Of a stretch of DNA of 64,000 nt, positions 52,246 to 60,587 are shown one piece after another (positions within the stretch are counted from its first letter, which is position 1; each line of letters begins with the position of its first letter). The DNA is taken from contig NZ_SHKL01000001.1 of assembly GCF_004217185.1 (NCBI RefSeq), forward strand, positions 2,726,001 to 2,790,000, in the 5' to 3' direction. A model generated the notes under the pieces. That model ran no database searches and had not been told where the DNA came from. It worked only from the letters and a program-made list of their open reading frames with translations. The translations under genes and the position numbers were made by a program. Origin of the DNA: Pseudonocardia sediminis (GTDB lineage Bacteria > Actinomycetota > Actinomycetes > Mycobacteriales > Pseudonocardiaceae).

Positions 52246-53538
52246 TCAGACGCCGGCCGCCGCATGCGGGCGCAGGCCCGGCATTCCGGCGGGGCTGCCG
52301 TGCGGGATCCACTGCGCAAGAAGGTCCCGGCCGAACAGCTCGTCGACGATCATGAAGCCCGCGCCGGTCGGGCCCGACCGCTCACCCAGCGACGTCCGCA
52401 CGATCTGCAGGTCGCGCGTGGCCAGCGGCAGCGACCGTCGGTAGACCGACTGCCGGACGCTGGCCAGCAGCAGGTCGCCGGAGGCTCCGACCCGCCCGCC
52501 GAGCAGGATCGTCGACGGGTTGAAGAAGTTGACCACTGCGGCCACCGTGTCGCCGACCAGGCGGCCGGCCCGAGACAGCAGCTCCACCGCCACCGGGTCG
52601 CCGAACTCGGCGGCGAGCACGACGTCGGCCGGGGTGATCTCGCCGGCCCGGGCCAGCCGCGCGACCAGGTGCTCGCCCCGGCCCTGCAGGGCGGCGGCTG
52701 TCGCGTCCCGGGCCAGAGCCGCGCCGCCGACCAGCGCTTCCAGGCAGCCGACGTTGCCACAGCGGCAGAGCACCTGTTCGGCACCGGGCACCGAGCCGGT
52801 CAGCCCGACGTGTCCGATGTCGCCCGCCGAGCCCTGCGCGCCGCGGTGCAGACGTCCGCCGGAGATCAGCCCGGCCCCGATCCCGGTACCGATCTTGACC
52901 AGCACCAGGTCGGGGGAGCCGGCCACCCGGCCCGCCCGGTACTCGCCCAGCGCCATCAGGTTGACCTCGTTGTCCACGAACGCGGGCGCGTCGTAGCGCG
53001 TGGCCAGCCGGTCGCGGACCGGGTAGGCGTCCCACCCCGGCATGATCGGTGGCGCTACCGGACGCCCGGATGCGAACTCGACCGGTCCGGGTACCCCGAG
53101 TCCGACACCCCAGACGGCGGGGGTGTCCCGCCCGGCGAGCAGCTCGTCGAACAGGCCCTCCACCCGGCTCAGGGTGGCCTCCGGCCCGGCGGCGATGTCC
53201 CAGTCGCAGCCTCGGTGGGCGATCAGGCGCCCGCTCAGGTCGGCCACGCCGGCGTCGAACCCGGTCGCCCCGAGCGAGGCCACCAGCAGCACCCCCGCAT
53301 CGGCAACGAAGCGCAGTTCGCGCGGCGCCCGACCGCCGGTGGACACCCCGAGGGGGCCCTCGGTCACCAGGCCGGCTGCCTCCAGCTGCCCGAGCCGCTG
53401 TGAGATGACCGTGCGCCCGAGCCCGGAGCGCAGCGCCAGTTCCGGGCGCGTCCGGGCGCGCCCGGAACGAACCAGGTCGAGCACGGTGACCAGCGTGTCC
53501 AGCTGGTCCGGCGCCACACCCTGTACGGATGCTCCCAC
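52246..53538 (-). CDS. ROK-family transcriptional repressor
   Basis: A 430-aa protein. The N-terminal winged HTH (TRPELALRSGLGRTVISQRL) precedes a sugar-kinase-like fold with VDNEVNLMALGEYRAG, the glycine-rich VKIGTGIGAGLISGGRLHRG, the zinc-binding ROK signature CRCGNVGCLEAL and a C-terminal NPSTILLGG. ROK repressors bind operators in the absence of a sugar ligand. It is divergent from the long sugar-type operon starting at 53672, which is its likely target; the AT-rich gap between them holds the promoter. Confidence 0.9.
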   Translation of the reverse strand: MGASVQGVAPDQLDTLVTVLDLVRSGRARTRPELALRSGLGRTVISQRLGQLEAAGLVTEGPLGVSTGGRAPRELRFVADAGVLLVASLGATGFDAGVADLSGRLIAHRGCDWDIAAGPEATLSRVEGLFDELLAGRDTPAVWGVGLGVPGPVEFASGRPVAPPIMPGWDAYPVRDRLATRYDAPAFVDNEVNLMALGEYRAGRVAGSPDLVLVKIGTGIGAGLISGGRLHRGAQGSAGDIGHVGLTGSVPGAEQVLCRCGNVGCLEALVGGAALARDATAAALQGRGEHLVARLARAGEITPADVVLAAEFGDPVAVELLSRAGRLVGDTVAAVVNFFNPSTILLGGRVGASGDLLLASVRQSVYRRSLPLATRDLQIVRTSLGERSGPTGAGFMIVDELFGRDLLAQWIPHGSPAGMPGLRPHAAAGV

Positions 53539-53588
53539 TCGGTGGTCCTCCTCGTTCCGCGTCGTTCCGGACTTCTGAGATTAGTCCA

Positions 53589-53618
53589 TTGACTTCTGTG
53601 CAAATCAAACCGTACGGT
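53589..53618 (+). promoter_or_regulatory. Promoter of the rightward sugar-type operon
   Basis: TTGACT (53589-53594), an 18-bp spacer and TACGGT (53613-53618). The surrounding 53575-53612 is unusually AT-rich for this genome (TTAGTCCATT, GTGCAAATCAAAC), as expected for a ROK operator. No perfect dyad was found by eye. GAGGAGGTG follows before the first gene. Confidence 0.45.
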
Positions 53619-53671
53619 CGCCGTATCGATCGGAAGTGCGGCGCTGCTGCCGCACGGTGAGGAGGTGGGCC

Positions 53672-54529
53672 GTGCGCCTCGGCTATCACTCGATCACCTG
53701 GGGCGGCGTCACCGGCGCCGCCGGCGGGGTGACCAGCGTGAAGGATCTCGTCTACCGCGTACCGGGGGACATGCACCGGGCCCTGCGCGAGATCTCCGCG
53801 GCCGGCTACCGGGGTGTCGAGATGTTCGACGGGAACGTGCGCGAGTTCGCCGAGTTCGCTGACGACGACGCCGCCTCGCTGCCCCGGTTGCTCGACGAGA
53901 CCGGCCTGTCGTTGGTCGGGGTCTACACGGGCGCGAACTTCGTCTACCCGGACATCCTGGCCGACGAGCTGCACCGGGTGCGCCGGGCCGCCGAGGCCGC
54001 GGCCCGGTTCGGAGCCGGGCAGCTGGTGGTCGGCGGTGGCGCACCGCGTGCGGACGGGATCGCCGAGGGCGACCACGACCGGCTCGGCCAGGCCCTCGAC
54101 ACGGTGGACGGGATCGCGGCCGAGCACGGCCTGTCCGCCTGCTACCACCCGCACCTGGGGACGATCGGCCAGTCCCCGGAGCAGGTCGAGGCCGTCTTCG
54201 AGCGATCCTCGATCGGCTTCTGCCCGGACACCGCGCACCTGGCCGCCGGCGGTGGTGACCCGGCCGCGATGATCCGCCGGTACCGCGACCGGATCCGGCA
54301 CGTGCACCTCAAGGACCTCGGGGCCGACGGTGCCACGTTCCTGCCGCTGGGCCGCGGCGAGCTCGATCTGGACGGCGTGCTCGCCGCCGTCGCCGATTCC
54401 GGCTACGACGACTGGCTGGTCGTCGAGCTGGACTCGTACGACGGCGACCCGGCCGAGGCCGCCCGGATCAGCCGCGCCTGGCTCGACGGTGCGCTGGACC
54501 GGGCCGGGCTGACCGTGACGACGAGCTGA
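53672..54529 (+). CDS. Sugar phosphate isomerase/epimerase-like TIM barrel (IolE-like)
   Basis: A 285-aa protein from a GTG behind GAGGAGGTGGGCC. It opens VRLGYHSITWGG, as in inosose dehydratase IolE-type proteins. Metal ligands are probable in CYHPHLGTIGQS, IGFCPDTAHLAAGGGD and VRHVHLKDLG-type positions near residue 210, with Glu in DDWLVVELDSYDGD. It is the first gene of the operon controlled by the ROK repressor. A dehydratase or isomerase of a keto-inositol or keto-sugar is plausible. Its last codons form the first unit of a 19-bp tandem repeat. Confidence 0.83.
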   Translation: MRLGYHSITWGGVTGAAGGVTSVKDLVYRVPGDMHRALREISAAGYRGVEMFDGNVREFAEFADDDAASLPRLLDETGLSLVGVYTGANFVYPDILADELHRVRRAAEAAARFGAGQLVVGGGAPRADGIAEGDHDRLGQALDTVDGIAAEHGLSACYHPHLGTIGQSPEQVEAVFERSSIGFCPDTAHLAAGGGDPAAMIRRYRDRIRHVHLKDLGADGATFLPLGRGELDLDGVLAAVADSGYDDWLVVELDSYDGDPAEAARISRAWLDGALDRAGLTVTTS

Positions 54530-54587
54530 GCCAGGGACGACGAGCTGAGCCAGGGACGACGAGCTGAGCCAGGGACGACGAGCTGAG
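54518..54587. repeat. 19-bp tandem repeat, 3.7 copies
   Basis: The unit ACGACGAGCTGAGCCAGGG occurs at 54518-54536, 54537-54555 and 54556-54574, with a partial copy to 54587. The first unit contains the last codons and TGA of the TIM-barrel gene; the rest fill the gap to the oxidoreductase gene. The unit is not a multiple of three and lies outside coding sequence. Confidence 0.9.
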
Positions 54588-54599
54588 ATGGAGGAACCG

Positions 54600-55643
54600 A
54601 TGGGGGACAGGCTCCGCGCCGGGATCATCGGCGCCGGGTTCATCGGCGGCGTGCACGCGCACGCCGTCCGGGCGGCCGGCGGCGAGGTGACCCGGGTCGC
54701 GGCATCGCGCCCGGACCGGTCGGAGGAGGCCGCGGCCCGGCTCGGCGCCCACGCCGGCGCACCGAGCGGCGAGGCCGTGATCGACGCCGACGACGTCGAC
54801 GTGGTGCACCTGTGCACCCCGAACTCGACGCACGTCGCGCTGGCCCGCCGCGCGCTGGCTGCGGGGAAGCCCGTGATCTGCGAGAAACCGCTGGCCACGA
54901 CGCTGGCCGATGCGCAGGCGCTGGCCGCCGCAGCCGACGGGCTGGTCGCGACGGTCCCGTTCGTCTACCGCTTCTACCCCGCGGCCCGGGAGATCCGGGC
55001 CCGGGTGGCGGCCGGCGAGGCGGGCCCGCTGCACCTTCTGCACGGCGCCTACCTGCAGGACTGGCAGGCCGCCGGGGCCCCGGCCGGCTGGCGCGGCGAC
55101 GCCTCCGAGGGCGGCGCGCACCGCGCGTTCGCCGACGTCGGCGTGCACTGGTGCGACCTGGTCGAGTTCACCAGCGGGCACCGGATCACCCGCCTGCTCG
55201 CCGCGACCGCGGGCGGGGGCACGGCCACCACCGTGCAGTTCGAGACCGACACCGGCGCCACCGGCTCGGTCGTGGTCAGCCAGACCGCGCTCGGCCGGCG
55301 CAACGCCCTGCGGATCTCCCTCGACGGCGAGGGGGCGGCGTACCGCTTCGACCAGGAGGACCCGGAAGCGGTGCGGATCGGCGGTACCGACGGCGACCGG
55401 ACCGTGCACCGCGGCTCGCCCGCGTCCTCCGGGGCCGCGGCGCGCTACTCGCTGCTCCCGCCCGGGCACCCGCAGGGCTACCAGGACTGCTTCAACGCGT
55501 TCGTGGCCGACACCTACGCCGCGGTCCACGGCGACGCACCGGACGGGCTGCCCACGTTCGCCGACGGCCTGCGCGCCGCGGCACTGACCGACGCGGTGAT
55601 CCGCTCGTCGGACGCCTCGACCTGGGTGGAGGTGCCCTCGTGA
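54600..55643 (+). CDS. Gfo/Idh/MocA-family oxidoreductase
   Basis: A 347-aa protein with the Rossmann motif RAGIIGAGFIGGVHAHAVRA, LCTPNSTHVALARRALAAGK and the signature VICEKPLATTLADA; HRAFADVGVHWCDLVEF corresponds to the catalytic histidine region. The ATG at 54600 with GGAGGAACC upstream is preferred over 54588. It likely oxidises a ring or sugar hydroxyl with NAD. Its stop overlaps the next start by GTGA. Confidence 0.87.
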   Translation: MGDRLRAGIIGAGFIGGVHAHAVRAAGGEVTRVAASRPDRSEEAAARLGAHAGAPSGEAVIDADDVDVVHLCTPNSTHVALARRALAAGKPVICEKPLATTLADAQALAAAADGLVATVPFVYRFYPAAREIRARVAAGEAGPLHLLHGAYLQDWQAAGAPAGWRGDASEGGAHRAFADVGVHWCDLVEFTSGHRITRLLAATAGGGTATTVQFETDTGATGSVVVSQTALGRRNALRISLDGEGAAYRFDQEDPEAVRIGGTDGDRTVHRGSPASSGAAARYSLLPPGHPQGYQDCFNAFVADTYAAVHGDAPDGLPTFADGLRAAALTDAVIRSSDASTWVEVPS

Positions 55644-56560
55644 AGCTCGGAATGCTCACCGCCTGCCTGCCCGACCAGCCGCTGGAGCAGATCGCGGCCT
55701 GGGCCGCCGGAGCGGGCTACGAGGCCCTCGAGGTGGCGGCCTGGCCGGCGATCGGCGACCGCCCGTTCACCGCCAGCCATCTCGACGTCGCCTCGTTCGG
55801 CGAGCGCGAGGCGGACGCGACCCGCGCCCTGTTCGAGCGGTCCGGCCTGACGCTGAGCTCGCTGGCGTTCTACGACAACAACCTGCACCCCGACCCGTCC
55901 GAGCGCGCCGCGGTGCACGCCCACCTCGCCGCCTGCATCGACGCCGCCGCGCTACTCGGCTGCCCGACCGTCGGCACGTTCGTCGGGCGCCACCCCGGCC
56001 GGACGGTCGCGCAGAACCTGCGCGACGCCGAGGAGATCTTCCCACCACTGGTCGAGCGGGCCGGCGAACACGGCGTCAAGCTGATCGTCGAGAACTGCGT
56101 GATGGAGGGCTGGCACCCGGACGGCTACCCGGGCAACCTCGCCTACTCCCCGGAGCTGTGGGAGTGGATGTTCTCGCTCGGGCTCTACCTGAACTACGAC
56201 CCGAGCCACCTGATGTGGATGGGCATCGACCCGGTCGAGGCGCTGAAGCCCTACGTGGACCGGATCCCGCACGCACAGGCCAAGGACATCCAGCTCTTCC
56301 CGGAGCGCCGCAACCGCTACGGCTGGCCGGGCAAGGCCGTCGCGCGCGAAGACCCGTTCGACGTCGGCTGGTGGCGCTACCGGGTGCCCGGCCTCGGCGA
56401 CGTGGACTGGCGCCGGGTCGTCGACACGCTCTTCGAGGGCGGCTTCGACGGCGTGCTCTCGGTCGAGCACGAGGACCCGGTCTGGGGTGGGACCGAGGAC
56501 CGGATCCACACCGGCCTGCAGGTCGCCCACCGCACCCTGCGGCCGCTGATCGTGGCGTGA
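55640..56560 (+). CDS. Sugar phosphate isomerase/epimerase-like TIM barrel
   Basis: A 306-aa xylose-isomerase-fold protein from a GTG overlapping the upstream stop. Likely metal ligands: Glu in VKLIVENCVMEGW, Asp/His in LYLNYDPSHLMWMG, His/Lys/Asp in IPHAQAKDIQLFP and Glu in GVLSVEHEDPVWGG. The arrangement is close to hydroxypyruvate- or tagatose-epimerase-like proteins found with Gfo/Idh partners in catabolic operons. An 8-bp gap with GGAGAG separates it from a further TIM-barrel gene. Confidence 0.86.
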   Translation: MKLGMLTACLPDQPLEQIAAWAAGAGYEALEVAAWPAIGDRPFTASHLDVASFGEREADATRALFERSGLTLSSLAFYDNNLHPDPSERAAVHAHLAACIDAAALLGCPTVGTFVGRHPGRTVAQNLRDAEEIFPPLVERAGEHGVKLIVENCVMEGWHPDGYPGNLAYSPELWEWMFSLGLYLNYDPSHLMWMGIDPVEALKPYVDRIPHAQAKDIQLFPERRNRYGWPGKAVAREDPFDVGWWRYRVPGLGDVDWRRVVDTLFEGGFDGVLSVEHEDPVWGGTEDRIHTGLQVAHRTLRPLIVA

Positions 56561-56568
56561 GGAGAGAA

Positions 56569-57414
56569 GTGCGCTACACCGCAGAGATCCTGCCCTACCA
56601 CGACTACCCGCTCGAGGTGGCGATCCGCGAGCTCGCCGGGCTCGGGTTCACCGAGGTCAACCTGTGGTCCTCGGCCGCGCCGCTGGCCCACCACGTGACC
56701 CCGGGCGACGACCCGTCGGCGATCCGCGCGGTGCTCGACCGCTACGGCGTGCGCCCCTGCGGCCTGACGATGTACGGGAAGACGCAGGACGAGATGCTCG
56801 AGCGCATCGAGTTCGCCCGCGACCTCGGCATCGACACCGTGATCTTCGACTGCGAGGCCAACTACCCCGACTTCGTCGCGAAGTTCCTCCCCACCCTGGT
56901 GGAGGCCGCCGCCCGCAACGGCGTCCGGATCGCCGTGGAGAACCACCTCACCGTGCCGTTCAACGCCGACTTCGAGTCCGGTCACGGCGAGGAGCAGCGC
57001 TGGGACGAAGGCGTCGACACACTCGCGCAGATCAAGCGGTTGGTGCGCGACATCGACCACCCGAACCTCGGGATCTGCCTCGCCCCGCCACACCTGTGGG
57101 TCATGCAGGAGGGCATCAGCGAGGCCATCATGTGGCTCGCCGAGCGCCGGAAGCTCTTCTACTACTACATCTGGGACATCGACCGGGCCTACCGCCACGG
57201 CGTCGACGGTCTGAACTTCGGGGCGGGGGAGCAGCAGCTGCCCCGCGTCGGCGGCACCCTCGACCACGCCGTCCCGCTCGGGACGCTCGCCCGCGTCGGC
57301 TACTCCGGCCCCGCCAGCCTCAAGTGCCACGGTACCGGCGGCTGGCCCCTGCACCACATCACCGACGAACTGGCCAAGGCCGACGCTTACGTGCGTTCGT
57401 GCCTGCCGCGCTGA
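56569..57414 (+). CDS. Sugar phosphate isomerase/epimerase-like TIM barrel
   Basis: A 281-aa protein from a GTG immediately after GGAGAGAA. Segments include AEILPYHDYPLEVAIRELAG, GIDTVIFDCEANYPDF, VRIAVENHLTVPFN (Glu ligand), ICLAPPHLWVMQ (replacing the usual Asp-x-x-His by Pro-x-His) and YYYIWDIDRAYRHG. The deviation at the third ligand position makes it atypical and possibly altered in metal use. Third TIM-barrel isomerase in the same operon. Confidence 0.82.
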   Translation: MRYTAEILPYHDYPLEVAIRELAGLGFTEVNLWSSAAPLAHHVTPGDDPSAIRAVLDRYGVRPCGLTMYGKTQDEMLERIEFARDLGIDTVIFDCEANYPDFVAKFLPTLVEAAARNGVRIAVENHLTVPFNADFESGHGEEQRWDEGVDTLAQIKRLVRDIDHPNLGICLAPPHLWVMQEGISEAIMWLAERRKLFYYYIWDIDRAYRHGVDGLNFGAGEQQLPRVGGTLDHAVPLGTLARVGYSGPASLKCHGTGGWPLHHITDELAKADAYVRSCLPR

Positions 57415-57426
57415 GGGGGAAGACCT

Positions 57427-58578
57427 TTGTCCGAGATCGACAGCTACGGCGGCTCGACCCGCTGGACCTTCGACGCCACCGGGGCGTTCCGGCTCGACCG
57501 CGACGGCGGCCGGTGGTGGCTCGTGGACCCGCTGGGCAACGGCTTCCTGTCCGTCGGCCTGAACCACATCGACGACTCCGACCTCAAGTACCCGCACAAC
57601 CTGGAGGTCTGGCAGAAGCGCTACGGCGGCTCGCGGGAGCGCTGGATCTCCGAGGGCGTCGTCGCCGACCTACGCAACTGGGGCTTCAACTCGATCGGCT
57701 GGACCCAGCAGTACATCGGCGGCGGCTGGCGCGAGAGGTTCGACTGGTCGCAGATCGTGGTCGTCGAGCACGGGTCGCAGTGGACGGTGGCCGACCTGGA
57801 GGCCGCCGGGATGCCCTACATCATCCAGATGCGCCTGGCGGAGAACGAGAACTGGAACGGCCGCCCGTACTACCCGGACGTCTTCGACGCCGACTTCGAC
57901 GACCACTGCGCCTACCTCGCGCGCAGCATCTGCGTGGACGCCGCGGCGAGCAAGAACCTCATCGGCTACTCGTTCGTCGACGCCCCGCTGTGGTTCCGCC
58001 ACCCCGCGGGCGCGGACTGGCCCGGCCTGGAGGGCCTCGAGGGCGACAAGCGCGACGCGAAGCTCTTCGAGATCGCCGGCCGGTACTACGAGACGATCCA
58101 CCGCCACATCCGCACCTACGACCCGCACCACCTGATCCTGGGCGACCGCTACAACGGCGACAACGAGCTGCCCGAGGTGGTGCTCGAGGCCGCGAAGCCC
58201 TACATCGACGTGCTGTCCGTGCAGTACTACCCGGGCAACGACCAGGCCTCGCGCGACCACATGATCACCCACGCCCGCGGCCTGTACGAGCGCGTCGGCA
58301 AGCCGATCCTCATCCCCGACATCGGCAACTGGACCGCTACCGAGCTCAACCCCCAGCGCACGATGGACGGCGTCCCGGACCAGGCCACTCGCGCCCGCCA
58401 CTACATCGACACGTTCACCGACCTGGTGCGCGAGCCGTGGCTCCTGGGCTGGCACTGGTGCGGCTACGTCGAGAACCTCTCGCGCGGGTGGGGCATGAAG
58501 GACCCGTGGGACGAGCCGTACGGCGAGTACGTCGACCCGATCGCGGACTTCAACCGCCACGTCTACGACCTGCTCTGA
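57427..58578 (+). CDS. Glycoside-hydrolase-like (beta/alpha)8 protein, paralogue 1
   Basis: A 383-aa protein starting at a TTG at 57427. It has no signal peptide. Features reminiscent of clan GH-A agarase-like enzymes are WWLVDPLGNGFLSVGLNHID, DLRNWGFNSIGWTQQY, HHLILGDRYNGDNELPEV and GWHWCGYVENLSRGWGMKD. Acidic residues in these loops are candidate catalytic glutamates, but I cannot assign nucleophile and acid. It is strongly similar to the protein at 59477. The cytoplasmic location suggests hydrolysis of a small imported glycoside. Confidence 0.7.
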   Translation: MSEIDSYGGSTRWTFDATGAFRLDRDGGRWWLVDPLGNGFLSVGLNHIDDSDLKYPHNLEVWQKRYGGSRERWISEGVVADLRNWGFNSIGWTQQYIGGGWRERFDWSQIVVVEHGSQWTVADLEAAGMPYIIQMRLAENENWNGRPYYPDVFDADFDDHCAYLARSICVDAAASKNLIGYSFVDAPLWFRHPAGADWPGLEGLEGDKRDAKLFEIAGRYYETIHRHIRTYDPHHLILGDRYNGDNELPEVVLEAAKPYIDVLSVQYYPGNDQASRDHMITHARGLYERVGKPILIPDIGNWTATELNPQRTMDGVPDQATRARHYIDTFTDLVREPWLLGWHWCGYVENLSRGWGMKDPWDEPYGEYVDPIADFNRHVYDLL

Positions 58579-58589
58579 GAGGGAAGCCC

Positions 58590-59474
58590 ATGAGAATCGT
58601 CGACCACAACGGGGACCTCGTCCGTCACGGCCGGGCCACCGTCAACGGCGTGCGTCTGCACTACCTGACCGCGGGTGAGGGCGAGCCCGTCCTGCTCCTG
58701 CACGGGGTGCCCAAGACCTCCTACCACTGGCGGCACGTGATCCCGCTCCTGACGCCGCACTACCAGGTGGTGGTGCCGGACATGCGCGGGCTCGGGGACT
58801 CCGAGCACGCCGACGGCGGCTACGACATGGCGAACGTGGCCGAGGACTTCGCCGAGCTGATGACCGAGCTCGGGCACGACCGTTTCCGGGTGGTCGGTGA
58901 GGACTGGGGCGCCGCCGCGGCCTACCAGCTCGCCGCCCGCCATCCCGACCGCGTGCAGCAGCTGGTCTACCAGGAGATGATCCTTCCCGGCTTCGGGCTG
59001 GAGGACTACTCCTTCCTGACCCCGGACAACGTGCGCAGCTACGTCTGGCTCTGGCACATCAACTTCTACTCGGTGCCCGAGTTCCCGGAGATGCTCATCA
59101 GCGGGCACGAGCGGGAGTACTTCTCCTACTTCATGAAGCACGAGACGCACGACCCGTCGGCGATCACACCGGACGCTCTCGACGAGTACGTGCGCTGCTA
59201 CTCCTCGCCCGGCGGCGTGAAATGCATGTGCGAGATCTACCGGGCCACGCTCACCGACGGCGACCAGAACAAGGAGTCCGCGAAGACCCGGCTCCCGATG
59301 CCGGTGCTGGCCGTGGGCAGCGAGCACTTCATCGGCGCCGACAACGAGCGGCAGATGCGCGAGGTCGCCGACGACGTGCGTGCGGAGATCCTGCCGTGGG
59401 GCCATCAGCTCGCCGAGGAGTCGCCCGACGAGCTGGCCGGGCACTACCTGCGCTTCTTCGCCGGGGAGCTGTAG
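58590..59474 (+). CDS. Alpha/beta hydrolase (epoxide-hydrolase-like), paralogue 1
   Basis: A 294-aa alpha/beta hydrolase with oxyanion segment LLLHGVPKTSYHWRHVIPLL, a nucleophile-elbow GEDWGAAAAYQLA in which Asp takes the nucleophile place as in epoxide hydrolases and dehalogenases, and a C-terminal His in PWGHQLAEESPDEL. The cap carries EMILPGFGLEDYSFL. The next two HGVPKT-type hydrolases in this operon are its paralogues. It probably opens an epoxide, lactone or enol-ester intermediate. Confidence 0.85.
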   Translation: MRIVDHNGDLVRHGRATVNGVRLHYLTAGEGEPVLLLHGVPKTSYHWRHVIPLLTPHYQVVVPDMRGLGDSEHADGGYDMANVAEDFAELMTELGHDRFRVVGEDWGAAAAYQLAARHPDRVQQLVYQEMILPGFGLEDYSFLTPDNVRSYVWLWHINFYSVPEFPEMLISGHEREYFSYFMKHETHDPSAITPDALDEYVRCYSSPGGVKCMCEIYRATLTDGDQNKESAKTRLPMPVLAVGSEHFIGADNERQMREVADDVRAEILPWGHQLAEESPDELAGHYLRFFAGEL

Positions 59475-59476
59475 AG

Positions 59477-60586
59477 ATGGCGACGTTCGCAGTCCGCGAC
59501 GGGCGGCTGGTCGACCCGGACGGGGAACCGTTCCTGTCCCTGGCCCTGAACCACGTGGACGAGACCAACCTCAAGTTCCCGTACAACCTCGACATCTGGC
59601 GGGAGCGCTACGGCTCCCGCGAACGTTGGATCGCCGACGGGGCCGTCGCCGACCTGCGGAACTGGTCGTTCAACACGCTGGGCTGGACGCAGGAGTACGT
59701 CGCGGGCGGCTGGGGTGAGGCGCTGGACTGGTTCGGCGACCCGATCGACCTCAAGCACTCCACCCCGTGGTCGGCCGCCGAGCTGCGCGGGGCGGGCATC
59801 CCCTACGTCGCGCAGGTGCCGGTGCAGGAGATCGAGGACTGGAACAACTACCCCGCGTTCCGGCCCATGGACCCTGCTCACGGAGGCGACGACTTCGCGG
59901 TCTGGTGCGACTACCTCGCGCGCAGCATCGCTGCCGAGCACGCCGACTCGCCCGACCTGCTCGGCTACTTCCTCGTCGACATCCCGGCCTGGCTGCCGCA
60001 CGCCTCTGGCGCCGACTTCGCCGAGCTGCGCGGCCTCGACCCGGCCGAACGGGAGAGGCAGCTCTACGACGTGGCGAGCCGCTACTACGAGACGATCGTG
60101 ACCGCGATTCGCCGCTACGACCCCGACCACCTGATCCTCGGCGACCGGTTCAACGGCAACAAGGGCATCCCCGAGCCGGTGCTGCGGGCGATGGAGCCCT
60201 TCGTCGACGTGCTGTCGGTGCAGTACTTCACCGAGCCGACCGAGGAGTCCCGCACGCAGCTGCGCGCGGACCTCGCGCGCTGGCGCGAACAGTGCGGGGG
60301 CAAGCCTGTGATCGTCGCCGACGTCGGCAACTGGACGCCCACCGAGCTCAACCCGCACCGCGAGGGGCTGCCTGATCACGCCGCGCGCGGCGTCGACTAC
60401 GGCGCGGCCCTGGACGCCGTGCGGAACGAGCCGTGGTTCGCGGGCTGGCACTGGTGCGGCTACGTCGAGAACACCGGCGGTCGCGGGTGGGGTGTGAAGG
60501 ATCCCTGGGACGAGCCCTACCGCGACCTCACCGACGCGATCACCGAACACAACCGCCGCGCGCTCGCGCAGCACGGGAAGGACTGA
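59477..60586 (+). CDS. Glycoside-hydrolase-like (beta/alpha)8 protein, paralogue 2
   Basis: A 369-aa protein whose segments FLSLALNHVDETNLKFPYNL, DLRNWSFNTLGWTQEY, DHLILGDRFNGNKGIPEPVL and GWHWCGYVENTGGRGWGVKD match paralogue 1 closely. It begins 2 bp after the hydrolase stop with only a weak RBS, implying coupling. No signal peptide. The conserved W-H-W-C-G-Y-V-E-N block in both copies is a candidate active-site loop. The two copies may act on alpha/beta or positional variants of one substrate. Confidence 0.7.
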   Translation: MATFAVRDGRLVDPDGEPFLSLALNHVDETNLKFPYNLDIWRERYGSRERWIADGAVADLRNWSFNTLGWTQEYVAGGWGEALDWFGDPIDLKHSTPWSAAELRGAGIPYVAQVPVQEIEDWNNYPAFRPMDPAHGGDDFAVWCDYLARSIAAEHADSPDLLGYFLVDIPAWLPHASGADFAELRGLDPAERERQLYDVASRYYETIVTAIRRYDPDHLILGDRFNGNKGIPEPVLRAMEPFVDVLSVQYFTEPTEESRTQLRADLARWREQCGGKPVIVADVGNWTPTELNPHREGLPDHAARGVDYGAALDAVRNEPWFAGWHWCGYVENTGGRGWGVKDPWDEPYRDLTDAITEHNRRALAQHGKD

Positions 60587-60587
60587 C

